From Bacteroidota bacterium (GTDB lineage: Bacteria > Bacteroidota > Bacteroidia > Bacteroidales > Prolixibacteraceae): a DNA stretch of 64,000 bases. The notes beneath the pieces are model-generated. The model made no database searches. It was not told the origin of the DNA and was given only the letters and a program-made list of their open reading frames with translations. This document shows, piece by piece, positions 51,313 through 60,344 of the stretch. Where the stretch lies: positions 62,001 through 126,000 of the forward strand of contig JAUYMU010000055.1 of assembly GCA_030698405.1 (NCBI GenBank). Reading direction: 5' to 3'. Every line of letters begins with the position of its first letter. Positions within the stretch are counted from its first letter, which is position 1. Both the position numbers and the translations under genes were made by a program.

Positions 51313-51465
51313 ACATCGATCAATCAAAAGACCTAAAATATCAATCAAAAGACCTAATCGTTTAGGTCTTTTGATTCATCGATCAGTTAAACAACCGCAT
51401 TTTTTAGGTCTTTTATATCATCGATTGGCTAAACAACCTAAAGCATCCTGTAAAATACCTAAACA
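51313..51465. repeat. Cluster of agacctaaa boxes in both orientations
   Basis: Copies of caaaagacctaaa or its inverse occur about six times. aatcaaaagacctaa (51343-51357) and its perfect inverse (51362-51376) form a 15-bp hairpin. atcgat-type boxes and aaacaacc alternate with them. There is no regular spacer and no coding potential. It fills most of the 350-bp gap after the FkbM-like gene. Confidence 0.6.
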
Positions 51466-51503
51466 ATCCCCTTCGGCGCGTAAACGACGTTTCGGCATAC
51501 CTA

Positions 51504-51547
51504 TAAAAAAGCAAAGGCCATATCCTGTATAAAACAGAATATGGCCT
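51504..51547 (-). terminator. Terminator of the following minus-strand gene
   Basis: 14-bp arms at 51515-51528 and 51534-51547 with one mismatch. On the minus strand the hairpin is followed by a T-rich tract. Confidence 0.75.
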
Positions 51548-51571
51548 GAATAACTACTGGTTTTTCCTGAA

Positions 51572-52054
51572 TTACTTAGCTTCTTTTTCTGTTTTGCCTG
51601 AAGCAGCACGTGGGAAAAACTGTTTCATATCGTTATAAACAGTTACTGCATTGCTCACTTTTTCGCTGGCGCCGTAACGTACCGAGCGGTAAAATGCCAG
51701 TACATCCTGGTAGTTGTCGTAATCGAGCATGGTTTTCATGTCAGTTAGCTTACGGAGAACATCTTCGACCAGCATAATCATTTCTTCGGTCTCGGCGCGG
51801 GTCTGATAGTCGCGTTCAAACTCTTCCCGGTCGATAAACGAAGGTGCCAGCTCAGGGAATTGCCCCATATAGGCGCGACCTTTGTTTATTTTCAATTTAT
51901 TTTGCTCGGCCACCGAGCCGTAGGTGCGGCGGTCGTCGTTCGACAAAACCGGAGCTTTGGGAGTAATAATTTCCAGTAAGGTTCTCAATGCCTGATTGGC
52001 ATTCTCTTTTTCTTCAGTAGTAAAAACTACCTGGATTAAATCGTCGTTGATCAT
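51572..52054 (-). CDS. Conserved hypothetical protein
   Basis: 160 residues, soluble, mostly helical, no signal peptide. Segments LLEIITPKAPVLSNDDRRTY and NDMKQFFPRAASGKTEKEAK stand out but match no family I can name. Base composition is somewhat higher in G+C than the flanking exported genes, like the housekeeping genes. It has its own terminator and is preceded by a short spacer. Confidence 0.65.
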   Translation of the reverse strand: MINDDLIQVVFTTEEKENANQALRTLLEIITPKAPVLSNDDRRTYGSVAEQNKLKINKGRAYMGQFPELAPSFIDREEFERDYQTRAETEEMIMLVEDVLRKLTDMKTMLDYDNYQDVLAFYRSVRYGASEKVSNAVTVYNDMKQFFPRAASGKTEKEAK

Positions 52055-52109
52055 TGGTTTTGCTTTAAAGGATTTATTAATAAACTGAATTAGTAATGAG
52101 GATTTCTAT

Positions 52110-52505
52110 TTATTTGTAAATATGATCCCAAGCCTTTGTCCTTATAATTAAATAGCTACCTTCAATCCAAATTTTATAAGTTCCGGAATAGGTTATATTC
52201 ATGGCATCTTTTTCAATGCAATTTTTATATGTACAAACCTGGGGGCCATAAATATCAATCGAATCTTTAGAGATAAACTCGTACGTTCGCGAACAGTTAT
52301 TGCAATCAATAGTGTATTCAATCTGCCCATTCCTAAACTCCAAAAAATGATATTCCTCAGGATACAATACTTTTCTGGTTTGTGGATCTCTGAATTTTTC
52401 CAAAACCCATCTTCTGTTCTCAATTACCGGTGGTCGAGCATATCCTGCAGAATAGAAGAACATACTCAAAAGAGTAATCTGTATAAGCTTTGTAATAGTT
52501 TTCAT
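52110..52505 (-). CDS. Small exported protein, META/HslJ-like
   Basis: 131 residues with signal peptide to about residue 23 (FFYSAGYA). The mature part starts with NRRWVLEKFRDPQTRK and has beta strands with four Cys (CNNC, CTYKNC), which could form disulfides in the periplasm. The pattern W-x-L...G...Y resembles META/lipocalin-like small proteins. Assignment is tentative. Confidence 0.6.
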   Translation of the reverse strand: MKTITKLIQITLLSMFFYSAGYARPPVIENRRWVLEKFRDPQTRKVLYPEEYHFLEFRNGQIEYTIDCNNCSRTYEFISKDSIDIYGPQVCTYKNCIEKDAMNITYSGTYKIWIEGSYLIIRTKAWDHIYK

Positions 52506-52535
52506 AAACAGTTTGTTTAATTTTGAACTACATAT

Positions 52536-52583
52536 CAGTTAGTCGGTCAATTATCTAATTGTATCTAATTGATCGACTAACTG
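52536..52583. repeat. 18-bp inverted repeat
   Basis: Arms 52536-52553 (cagttagtcggtcaatta) and 52566-52583 are inverse with one wobble position and a 12-nt loop. It lies 8 bp past the end of the protease gene and has no T-run, so it may be a Rho-type or processing element rather than an intrinsic terminator. Confidence 0.7.
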
Positions 52584-52590
52584 CATTACA

Positions 52591-55257
52591 TTATTTTTTA
52601 ACCATTTTTTTCACAACTTGACCATTATTTGTTAAAACTTTCACAAAATAAAGACCAGAAACTAGGTTTTGAGTATTTATGTAATTGATAGGTAGAAAAT
52701 CACAATCTTGATTAAATAATAGTTTACCCGCAACATCAACTAATTCAATCGTCAGAACTTCATTAACGAGATTCCCTAAATCTATAATCGCGTAATTATT
52801 AATTGGATTTGGGTAGACATTTATTTTGTTATTTATTGGATCTTGATCCTTTATTTCGGTAATCGTACTATTAATTTTGGCACTTTTTGTCCATGTGCTA
52901 CAATCACATTGCGGTGTCGTACAATTAAACGCTTTTATTAGACACGAAGAGCCTGACTCAAATTTTACTCCTGGTTTAAGAATTGCTTTGTTATATGTGT
53001 CAATATTTAGTTTACTCCCGGAACTAACAAGTAATGATGTGCCTGTTGAAGGATTTAGAGATATTGTACCTTCAGCAATGTATCCGTTATATGCATTAAG
53101 CATTGTTTGAGTAGAAATGTCTTTTGAGCTGTTGCAATCAACAACAAGAATTTCTTTAGTAACAGTTGCTGGTGGCTCTAATTTTGTTAAGCTTCCATTT
53201 GCCTGTACTTGGCCGGCATAAGCTTTGAGTTTAATAAAATGTTTCCCTGGAGCATTGAGTGAAAAGCAACCTCTAGAACCAACATAGGTATAAAAAGATC
53301 CATCGTAAATGTCCTGATTAATTAATACGTTATCATAATACCAGTCTATTTCTTTTACCTGATCGTAATAATATTTTGGATATGTGTAATCAAAGAACCC
53401 AACTTTAGATCCCAACGGCATAGATCTCTGGTTTTTACAAACAGTGTTTAAGAAATCTACTGAAATATGTGGACTTTCATCATTTTTAACGATTACAATA
53501 AACTCCTTAGATCCCTGCTTGCCTGCATCATCAGTAGCCCATAATGTAATCTTATAGTTTCCTGCACTGCCAAAATAGAAAGATTGGGTTGGATTCGAAT
53601 TACTTGCATTACAATAAGCATCCGTATTTGCATTACAAGTAACATCCAAGTCCCCTTGTTCTGTATTTATTATCCACCAACAAGTTAAGTTCCCAAACTT
53701 GTTTGACGAACTAGCAGTGAAGGAAACATTGGTTCCGGGAGCAATACTTACTGGATTCGATTTTATAGTTAGGTCAAGCGTTGGTTTTGAGGGAGTTGAG
53801 TTTTGAACGCTTAAGTTACTACCCAAGTAGTTCTGAAAATTCCCGTTAATAAAAGATGTTGAAAATTTTCCATAATAAACTGGGAAATCAGGAGACGAAA
53901 TCAGGTTCCCATAATTATCCCATACTGCATCGCAACTAATACTTCCTTTAAAAAGTTGTCCAATTATTTGATGATTGCTATTAAATAAGGGTGAGCCAGA
54001 CGAACCAGGTTCAACAATTCCATGTTGCAGGCCAATTTCCCATAAAGCATTTGTTCCACCAACTCCTTCCCCATTAGAAGTGACTGGCTGCGTTGAAGTG
54101 TAGCTGAATTTTTTTATATCACCTTGAGGATGATGAATTGCTACCGACTTTGAAGAAAGAGCATCTAATTCATTTCTGGACCATCCGGCAAATGCTACAT
54201 CATAGTTTGATATCTGGTCAACAGTACAATTAAGCTGAAGTAATAAATACTCAGATGTGAATGAATGAGCATCTGCTTTAAGTACACTCGCGCCAGTAAC
54301 CGATTTTGTTAACGATTTCGGTATAGTAGCGCCATCATCCAAGCAAGATAACCCTTCATGTCGGAATATGAATACCCAGTTATTGGTATTTTTGTACGTG
54401 CTGGTGTAGGTTGTTTTATTATAAGTTTCGTAGCAATGATTTGCAGACAAGAATAATGGTTTATCTGTGCCTAGGTAAGGAGTCGATTTATTAATTAATA
54501 CTCCGGAACAATTTCCCCAGTAGTTATCTGCAATCTTTTCAAGGATCATTCCCACGGATTTCACTTCACTTTCCCACCCAAAAGCATCAGAACATGCTGT
54601 GTTAATGTTGCAACTGCCTGAAGCTGTATTTGCAAAAGGACCTTTTAGATAAAAAGAATCATCAAATATGCAAACAACGGCACCTAACTTTAGTATTGCT
54701 TGTTCTTTGACTTCTGATGATTGGAAATATTCGATATAAACTTTATCGCCAAGCAAAGGTTGAGTTATAAATTGTCCGTCTTCCCTGTTGTTGAGTGATG
54801 TAAATGCGCCTAATTCCATGTCTTTTTTCTCATTATAGAAAAAAAGTTCAGAACCTTCAGGCAGGTAGAAACTTTCGAAAATAAACTGAACCCCATGCCA
54901 GTCTTTCGTGTCTAATTTTAGTATCCACAATTCTCCTCCATCTTTAAGTTTTTTTGATTTTGCTTTATCAAAAAAATCAAGGCTTAGAGGAATTTCTATC
55001 CCATAATAAGGGAGAGTACAGGTTTTGCATTCACTTTTGGCTAAATCAGCCTTCTCTTTTTCTTTTTTTGCCGCAATGTCAATTTTTATCGTTTTCTTTT
55101 CAACGCCACCACCTTTTTGTTTTGAGTCAATAGTGTCATTGAATAAATCATTGATTTCTTTTTTATAGGATTTTGGAAAACCTCCTCGACTTATTTGGGC
55201 TATTGTAGAGATTGAAAAGAAAGTGAATAATGTAAATATCAAAATTGTTATTTTCAT
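52591..55257 (-). CDS. Secreted trypsin-like (lysyl endopeptidase-type) protease with T9SS sorting domain
   Basis: 888 residues. Signal peptide (1-20), a pro-region, then an S1-type domain with His274 (LFLSANHCYE) and Ser420 (VEPGSSGSPLFNSNHQIIG). The strand that normally carries the catalytic Asp reads FTSEYLLLQL, with Glu336 at that place, so activity is uncertain. PKD/Ig-like beta domains follow (KPTLDLTIKSNPVSIAPGTN). The protein ends in a type A sorting domain (VYPNPINNYAIIDLGNL, NLVSGLYFVKVLTNNGQVVK). Its gene follows a tail-fibre-like gene by 13 nt. Confidence 0.88.
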   Translation of the reverse strand: MKITILIFTLFTFFSISTIAQISRGGFPKSYKKEINDLFNDTIDSKQKGGGVEKKTIKIDIAAKKEKEKADLAKSECKTCTLPYYGIEIPLSLDFFDKAKSKKLKDGGELWILKLDTKDWHGVQFIFESFYLPEGSELFFYNEKKDMELGAFTSLNNREDGQFITQPLLGDKVYIEYFQSSEVKEQAILKLGAVVCIFDDSFYLKGPFANTASGSCNINTACSDAFGWESEVKSVGMILEKIADNYWGNCSGVLINKSTPYLGTDKPLFLSANHCYETYNKTTYTSTYKNTNNWVFIFRHEGLSCLDDGATIPKSLTKSVTGASVLKADAHSFTSEYLLLQLNCTVDQISNYDVAFAGWSRNELDALSSKSVAIHHPQGDIKKFSYTSTQPVTSNGEGVGGTNALWEIGLQHGIVEPGSSGSPLFNSNHQIIGQLFKGSISCDAVWDNYGNLISSPDFPVYYGKFSTSFINGNFQNYLGSNLSVQNSTPSKPTLDLTIKSNPVSIAPGTNVSFTASSSNKFGNLTCWWIINTEQGDLDVTCNANTDAYCNASNSNPTQSFYFGSAGNYKITLWATDDAGKQGSKEFIVIVKNDESPHISVDFLNTVCKNQRSMPLGSKVGFFDYTYPKYYYDQVKEIDWYYDNVLINQDIYDGSFYTYVGSRGCFSLNAPGKHFIKLKAYAGQVQANGSLTKLEPPATVTKEILVVDCNSSKDISTQTMLNAYNGYIAEGTISLNPSTGTSLLVSSGSKLNIDTYNKAILKPGVKFESGSSCLIKAFNCTTPQCDCSTWTKSAKINSTITEIKDQDPINNKINVYPNPINNYAIIDLGNLVNEVLTIELVDVAGKLLFNQDCDFLPINYINTQNLVSGLYFVKVLTNNGQVVKKMVKK

Positions 55258-55270
55258 GATAGGTTCATTT

Positions 55271-55960
55271 CTAGTGTTTGTTTTTCAATTCCTCTATCTG
55301 TTTTTGCTGCTCAATTACATACAGTGTCAATTCTTCCACTTTTTGTAAAAGTTTGGCGTTCATTTCAGCAACGTTTATACCATTGGTTTTTACTTCGGCT
55401 TCGGTTGGTATATTGGGCAAATGGTTGTTTTCTTTAATAAAGCTTTCCAACTCATTAAGTGGCATTAGTTTGTAATCGGGTTTAAACACAAAGTCAGCCC
55501 AAACATTGGTTTTTACTTCAATCTCTTTGGCGAATAGCTTGCCATCTATCTTGACAGTCTTATTGTTGAATATCTTCATCCATAGCGCATTATAACTATC
55601 GCCAAATGCAAAATAACTATTCCCGTCATTATTGTTGTTAGGGATGCTGAAAATTAATCCGTTGTGCCCATTAATACCTCCGCTTGGGCGGATGACAGCA
55701 TCTCCTAATATGCTTCCGACAGAAAAATCATTTGGCGATGTTGGAATACCTATTTGTAACCGAGTATTCGAAGAATTTGCAATCTCAATTGCAGGTGAAG
55801 TTGATCCCTGAACTTTTAAAAGAACTGCATTATCTAAGCTACTTGTACCTATACCAACTTTATCGTTGGTGTAAATTATGGCACCTGTATCAGTCCATTG
55901 GCTGAATGCTTGTTGCGAAAGAAACAAAATACTCGATAAAAGGAAAAATTTGATTTTCAT
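55271..55960 (-). CDS. Exported tail-fibre-like protein, copy 2
   Basis: 229 residues with signal peptide (ending LSQQAFSQ). Closely similar to the protein at 49359-50069 along its full length: VGIGTSSLDNAVLLKVQGST, IPTSPNDFSVGSILGDAVIR, MKIFNNKTVKIDGKLFAKEI and the C-terminal NNHLPNIPTEAEVKTNGINV. It pairs with the downstream protease gene. An IS-type transposase gene begins 130 bp upstream on the other strand. Confidence 0.8.
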   Translation of the reverse strand: MKIKFFLLSSILFLSQQAFSQWTDTGAIIYTNDKVGIGTSSLDNAVLLKVQGSTSPAIEIANSSNTRLQIGIPTSPNDFSVGSILGDAVIRPSGGINGHNGLIFSIPNNNNDGNSYFAFGDSYNALWMKIFNNKTVKIDGKLFAKEIEVKTNVWADFVFKPDYKLMPLNELESFIKENNHLPNIPTEAEVKTNGINVAEMNAKLLQKVEELTLYVIEQQKQIEELKNKH

Positions 55961-56090
55961 GATACTAAAAATTAAAGGTTGATTCCACTCCGAAAAGTGA
56001 TATTTGTTTTTAATTAATTAATAATCAGGCATATAAATGTTTATTTCAATTATTTTATGTATCTTGCTTTCATAATAAAAAGAGCAACAA

Positions 56091-57752
56091 ATGTTTAAGA
56101 AATCATCAAAATCAGGTCAACTTAACATTTTCACTTCGCCCAAATCTTTGTTTTCAGGCAATTCGCTAAAAATGTACGAAGATGAACATGCTTGGCATAA
56201 CCAGTTTCGCAAACAGGTTACGATGCGTATTGATGAAAATATTTTTCGACCTTTATATTGTCAGGACAACGGTACACCCAATGCGCCTGTTCGGGTATTG
56301 GTTGCAATGATGGTACTAAAAGAGGCAGAAGGTTTAAGTGACCAAAAGATTTTTGAGAACTGCCGTTTTAATCTGTTGGTGCGCAGTGCCATTGGCTTAC
56401 ATAACGCTGACGATCCAGTTCCCACTGAATCAACCTATTATTTATTCCGCAAACGCATTCAGGAATATGCAAAGAAAGAAAACGAAAACCTCTTCGAAAC
56501 TGCTTTTGCACAAATCACCAAAGATCAATGTGCCGAATTCGAAGTTAGTGGAAAGCGTATCCGTATGGACAGTAAATTGTTGGGAAGCAATATCGCATGG
56601 CTTAGCCGTTACGAATTGATACACGAAACACTGCGTTTATTTTACAACCAGGTCAAACAAGCTGGCCAACTCGACAAAGCAATAGAAGACCGGTTAGACG
56701 AGCTGCTTAAATTAGAGGGCAATAAAGTTGTTTATATCTGCTCAAGTGAAGAGGTCAAAAGCCGCTTGCTGGAACTCGGCGAATTGATATACAAAATATT
56801 ACCACTTTTTTCATCCTCAACAAGTATTTATTATCAAACCCTCCAACGGGTTTTCAACGAGCAGTACCGGGTCGATGAAAAAAAGGTAGTCGTTGCCCGT
56901 GAGAAAGAAGAAATATCGGCCAAATCGGTTCAGTCGCCGCATGATACCGACTGTCACTACCGGAACAAAGATGACCAAAAAGTGAAAGGTTATAGCATCA
57001 ATGTAACCGAAAGTTGTGACGATGATAAACCACTAAACCTGATCGGCCATGTCGATGTGAGGAAAGCAAGCACTTCTGATGTTGATTTTCTTCAGCATGA
57101 CATCGACAAAGCACAGGAAGTATTTCCCGATAAAATAAAAGCAGCCCACGCTGACGGAGCTTATCACAGTCCTGATAATCAACAATATTGCAAGAGCAAT
57201 GAGATCGACCTGTACCTCCATGCCATACAAGGAGCTAAAAGCAGATACCAGTTCAACTTCTCCGAAAATGGAGAACTCTCTATTTTTGATGCAATAACCA
57301 ACGATATTGTCGGCTCAAAAACGATTATCAGCAAAGACGGCACTGTTAAATGGCGTATCAAAACAGAAAAAGCTTACCGATACTTCACCCAAAAAGATAT
57401 TGATGGTTACCTGATTCGCAAGCAGATAGCAGAAACCCCTATTGAAATTTTACAGTTCCGCAACAATGTTGAAGCCACCATTTTTCAGTTAGGCTACCAT
57501 TATCCAAACGCAAAAAGTAGATACCGAGGTGAAATTAAGCACCAAATGTGGGCCACTATCCGCTGTTTGTGGGTGAACTTTGTCCGAATACTGAAATACA
57601 TAAAACAATTATGTCAAAGAACTCTGTTTTTTACAAAATTTTCGTTCAAATCATTATTTTCCGAACTCAATTTTGTAATCAACTCAATTTTAACGGCAAT
57701 TTTGCCAAACAACCTGTTAAGTTCCGAAAATACCCGATTCTACATCACTTGA
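56091..57752 (+). CDS. IS1182-family-type DDE transposase
   Basis: 553 residues and apparently intact. The N-terminal domain (DENIFRPLYCQDNGTPNAPV, RVLVAMMVLKEAEGLSDQKI) and SGKRIRMDSKLLGSNIAW, then DTDCHYRNKDDQKVKGYSIN, AHADGAYHSPDNQQYC and the C-terminal YPNAKSRYRGEIKHQMWATI fit IS1182/IS1380-like DDE enzymes. I could not find convincing terminal inverted repeats in the 130 bp before or 200 bp after, so element boundaries are not defined. It lies between the tail-fibre-like gene and the FkbM fragment. Confidence 0.88.
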   Translation: MFKKSSKSGQLNIFTSPKSLFSGNSLKMYEDEHAWHNQFRKQVTMRIDENIFRPLYCQDNGTPNAPVRVLVAMMVLKEAEGLSDQKIFENCRFNLLVRSAIGLHNADDPVPTESTYYLFRKRIQEYAKKENENLFETAFAQITKDQCAEFEVSGKRIRMDSKLLGSNIAWLSRYELIHETLRLFYNQVKQAGQLDKAIEDRLDELLKLEGNKVVYICSSEEVKSRLLELGELIYKILPLFSSSTSIYYQTLQRVFNEQYRVDEKKVVVAREKEEISAKSVQSPHDTDCHYRNKDDQKVKGYSINVTESCDDDKPLNLIGHVDVRKASTSDVDFLQHDIDKAQEVFPDKIKAAHADGAYHSPDNQQYCKSNEIDLYLHAIQGAKSRYQFNFSENGELSIFDAITNDIVGSKTIISKDGTVKWRIKTEKAYRYFTQKDIDGYLIRKQIAETPIEILQFRNNVEATIFQLGYHYPNAKSRYRGEIKHQMWATIRCLWVNFVRILKYIKQLCQRTLFFTKFSFKSLFSELNFVINSILTAILPNNLLSSENTRFYIT

Positions 57753-57998
57753 GAAAAATAGGGTTGTCGGCCTAGACTCAAGGTTAAAAAAAGAGTTATT
57801 TATGTTAGTTTATTCCCAAACACACAAAAAGGTAACCCCGATTCTTATATTTTAACATTTCTTTTTATTGATAAGTTTTCTGTTTATTATCAATAAAATT
57901 TATAGCGACTGACCAGCAGAGGGTTATTGATTCGCCTAATTCTTTAAAAGATGAGTATATTTGTTAGCTGATCAATGATAACATAAAATTAGCAATCA

Positions 57999-58121
57999 AT
58001 GAACGCAAGTATAAAGACCATTTTAAAGAACTTCTTTTTGATCCTCAAAATCCGCAATCGATTTTCAATTCAAATCGGACAACGCTACCTTGTGAATTCT
58101 CAGGCTGTACATTGTCTATAG
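57999..58121 (+). pseudogene. Truncated FkbM-like gene fragment (first 40 codons)
   Basis: The 40 codons encode NASIKTILKNFFLILKIRNR and FSIQIGQRYLVNSQ, matching residues 1-45 of the intact FkbM-like protein at 50352 (RIKGILKNYFLILKIRNRF, TQIGQRQLFHYYQDC), then stop. DNA similarity is also clear (caaatcggacaacgc in both). The rest of the gene is missing. The other sequence in 57753-58364 holds nothing else recognisable. Confidence 0.8.
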
Positions 58122-58364
58122 CCCCATAATTATTTTAAAAGATTCGAAAATATTTTGAATTTTTCACGTTTGCTATTATTGATTAACTAAATTCGTCCGT
58201 CAAAAATCAATGCTGTATCATGAACCTGACTGATAGGGGGACTTTATAGTTGCGTTCACCAGAAAAACGTATGGTCTATTTGATGTTACGAATGGAATAG
58301 GATTTTATAGGAAGCAAAAGAAACGAAAAAAACATGGTGGCATTATAACTAAAAGGAACATAAA

Positions 58365-60185
58365 ATGTGCGGATTTACCGGAGTCATATCAACCAATGAG
58401 CTTAACCCAAAAGTAATTCTGGACAGCATCGCCAGCATTAAACACAGAGGTCCTGATGATACCTTAATTTTCACGGAGAAGAAGGAATTCTTCTCATGTG
58501 AACTATCTAGCCCTGCTTCAAAAGAAAGCTTTCAGCAATTGACGTCAGATAAAAAATCAACGGCATTTTTTGCCTTTAATCGTTTATCAATCGTTGACTT
58601 ATCAGCTCATGCTATGCAACCTTTTTTTGATCAGGAAAAGGAAATTGTATTCATGTTGAATGGTGAGGTGTATAATTATGTCAGGTTAAAAAAAGAATTT
58701 CTCGCTAACGAAACATTGATATCTCAATCTGATAGTGAGGTGGCATACATGCTTTACCTAAAATTTGGAGATGAATTTGTTCAACATATGCGTGGCATGT
58801 TTTCGATAGTAGTTTATGATTTGAAAAACAATATACTAAAAGCGTGGCGCGATAGATTGGGGATGAAACCTTTTTATTATGCAAACATCGACGGAGTTTT
58901 TATTTTTTCGTCGGAAATGAAAGGAATATTTGCGACAAATTTCATTAAGAAAGAGACTAATTATCAGGGGCTGGCGTATTCTATGTATTTGGGTACCTGT
59001 CCTTCACCACTTACCATTTACAAGTATATCAGCTCACTGGAGGCAGGTTGTAAGCTGGAATATTCTCATCTTTCAGGTCAAATTAAAATTGATCGGTATT
59101 GGCATTTGAAATATACACCAGCAAAAAGAACAATCGGATTCGATGAGTTTAATGCTGATATGATGGAGTTGTGTCAACTTCACCGAACAGGAGACGTTGA
59201 AAAAGCCCTGATGCTAAGTGGAGGAATGGATAGTGGAACTTTGGCCTACTACTTTAGCAAATTCGATCCAAAACTAAAATGCTTGAACATATTTGCCAAC
59301 GGTCACCGTATCGACGAGCGTGAGTTTGCAAAGGAGAACGCCTCAAATGCTGGTTTAGATATTATCTATCTCGAAATTCCGTCCTCACCTTCAGCCAGTC
59401 TGATTGAGTCATACATTCAGGCGGAAGAAGAGCCCAATTCAATTCCTGAGCCTGCTGTTTTTTTGTGCGAAGAAGCCCGAAAGATGGGGATAGAGGTGTT
59501 GTATAGCGCCTTGGGCCCCGATGAAATTTTTGGCGGATACAAGTATTTTGCGACCATTCACAAACTTAAAAAGTTAAGCGGATTACTGAAGCTTACACCC
59601 AATTTTTTGATTCCTAAAAAGCACAGAGAAAAGTTTTCTGAAGTGAAAAAATATGGATTTGACTACTATCCGATCATTTGCCGAAGGTTATTTACTTGGG
59701 ACCAAATAAAGAAAATTTTAAAATTGGAAGGCGAACAGAAACCGATTCATCCGATCCAATATCTAAAAAATCAAATAAACGTAATTTATCCGGATTATAA
59801 TAATCTACCATTACTAAAGAAAGTATCCTATCTGGAAATCTATTATTTTATCACATCACATCACACATTCAGAAGTGATCAGCCATCCATGCGATTTTCA
59901 ATCGAAATGCGATTTCCGTTTCTGGATCACCAATTTATTGAGAAGTATTTCAATCAACCCGATACTTTTGAAAATATCGGTAAATATCTGAAGCCGCAGT
60001 TCAGAGAATATGTTTCAAACGTTTTATCCAGTAGAATATTCGAGATGGAGAAAAAGGGATTTTCAATGCCCACAGAGAATTGGACAAACATAAGTTTAAC
60101 TAATTTTCCGGGTGAATTTCAAACAACTAATTCCTCACAATTCTGGTATTTAACCATGTTGAATAAAATCAAGAAAGAAGTTTGA
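58365..60185 (+). CDS. asnB: Asparagine synthase (glutamine-hydrolysing)
   Basis: 606 residues. Class II glutaminase domain with Cys2 nucleophile (MCGFTGVI), SIKHRGPDD and FAFNRLSIVDLSAHAMQPF. Synthetase domain with the PP-loop ALMLSGGMDSGTLAYY (about 280-295) and ALGPDEIFGGYKYFA. It converts aspartate to asparagine with glutamine and ATP. Homologues in surface-polysaccharide clusters amidate sugars or other acceptors, so next to FkbM-type genes a glycan-modifying role is an alternative. Confidence 0.88.
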   Translation: MCGFTGVISTNELNPKVILDSIASIKHRGPDDTLIFTEKKEFFSCELSSPASKESFQQLTSDKKSTAFFAFNRLSIVDLSAHAMQPFFDQEKEIVFMLNGEVYNYVRLKKEFLANETLISQSDSEVAYMLYLKFGDEFVQHMRGMFSIVVYDLKNNILKAWRDRLGMKPFYYANIDGVFIFSSEMKGIFATNFIKKETNYQGLAYSMYLGTCPSPLTIYKYISSLEAGCKLEYSHLSGQIKIDRYWHLKYTPAKRTIGFDEFNADMMELCQLHRTGDVEKALMLSGGMDSGTLAYYFSKFDPKLKCLNIFANGHRIDEREFAKENASNAGLDIIYLEIPSSPSASLIESYIQAEEEPNSIPEPAVFLCEEARKMGIEVLYSALGPDEIFGGYKYFATIHKLKKLSGLLKLTPNFLIPKKHREKFSEVKKYGFDYYPIICRRLFTWDQIKKILKLEGEQKPIHPIQYLKNQINVIYPDYNNLPLLKKVSYLEIYYFITSHHTFRSDQPSMRFSIEMRFPFLDHQFIEKYFNQPDTFENIGKYLKPQFREYVSNVLSSRIFEMEKKGFSMPTENWTNISLTNFPGEFQTTNSSQFWYLTMLNKIKKEV

Positions 60186-60249
60186 TTAAAGATGAGGCTG
60201 TGGTAGAAATAGTTTTATGAGAATCAAAGATGTTAAATTAAAAACTTAA

Positions 60250-60276
60250 AAACCCGGGTGGCGTTCCCGGGTTTCT
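60250..60276 (+). terminator. Terminator of the asparagine synthase gene
   Basis: aaacccggg (60250-60258) and cccgggttt (60266-60274) form a perfect 9-bp stem with loop tggcgtt. Its left arm and loop start match the terminator at 51238. Confidence 0.8.
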
Positions 60277-60344
60277 CGTTTTAGAGAAGTGAGCGGGTGA
60301 CTTTGAGTCACCTGCTCACTAAACAACGTGTACCTGATTTATTT

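Noticed and set aside
51313-51465. CRISPR array
   Set aside because: Repeat units occur in both orientations with irregular 5-40 nt spacing, and no cas genes are near.
55961-57850. Defined IS element borders with terminal inverted repeats and target duplication
   Set aside because: No convincing inverted repeat pair could be matched by eye on both sides of the transposase gene; only the gene is annotated.
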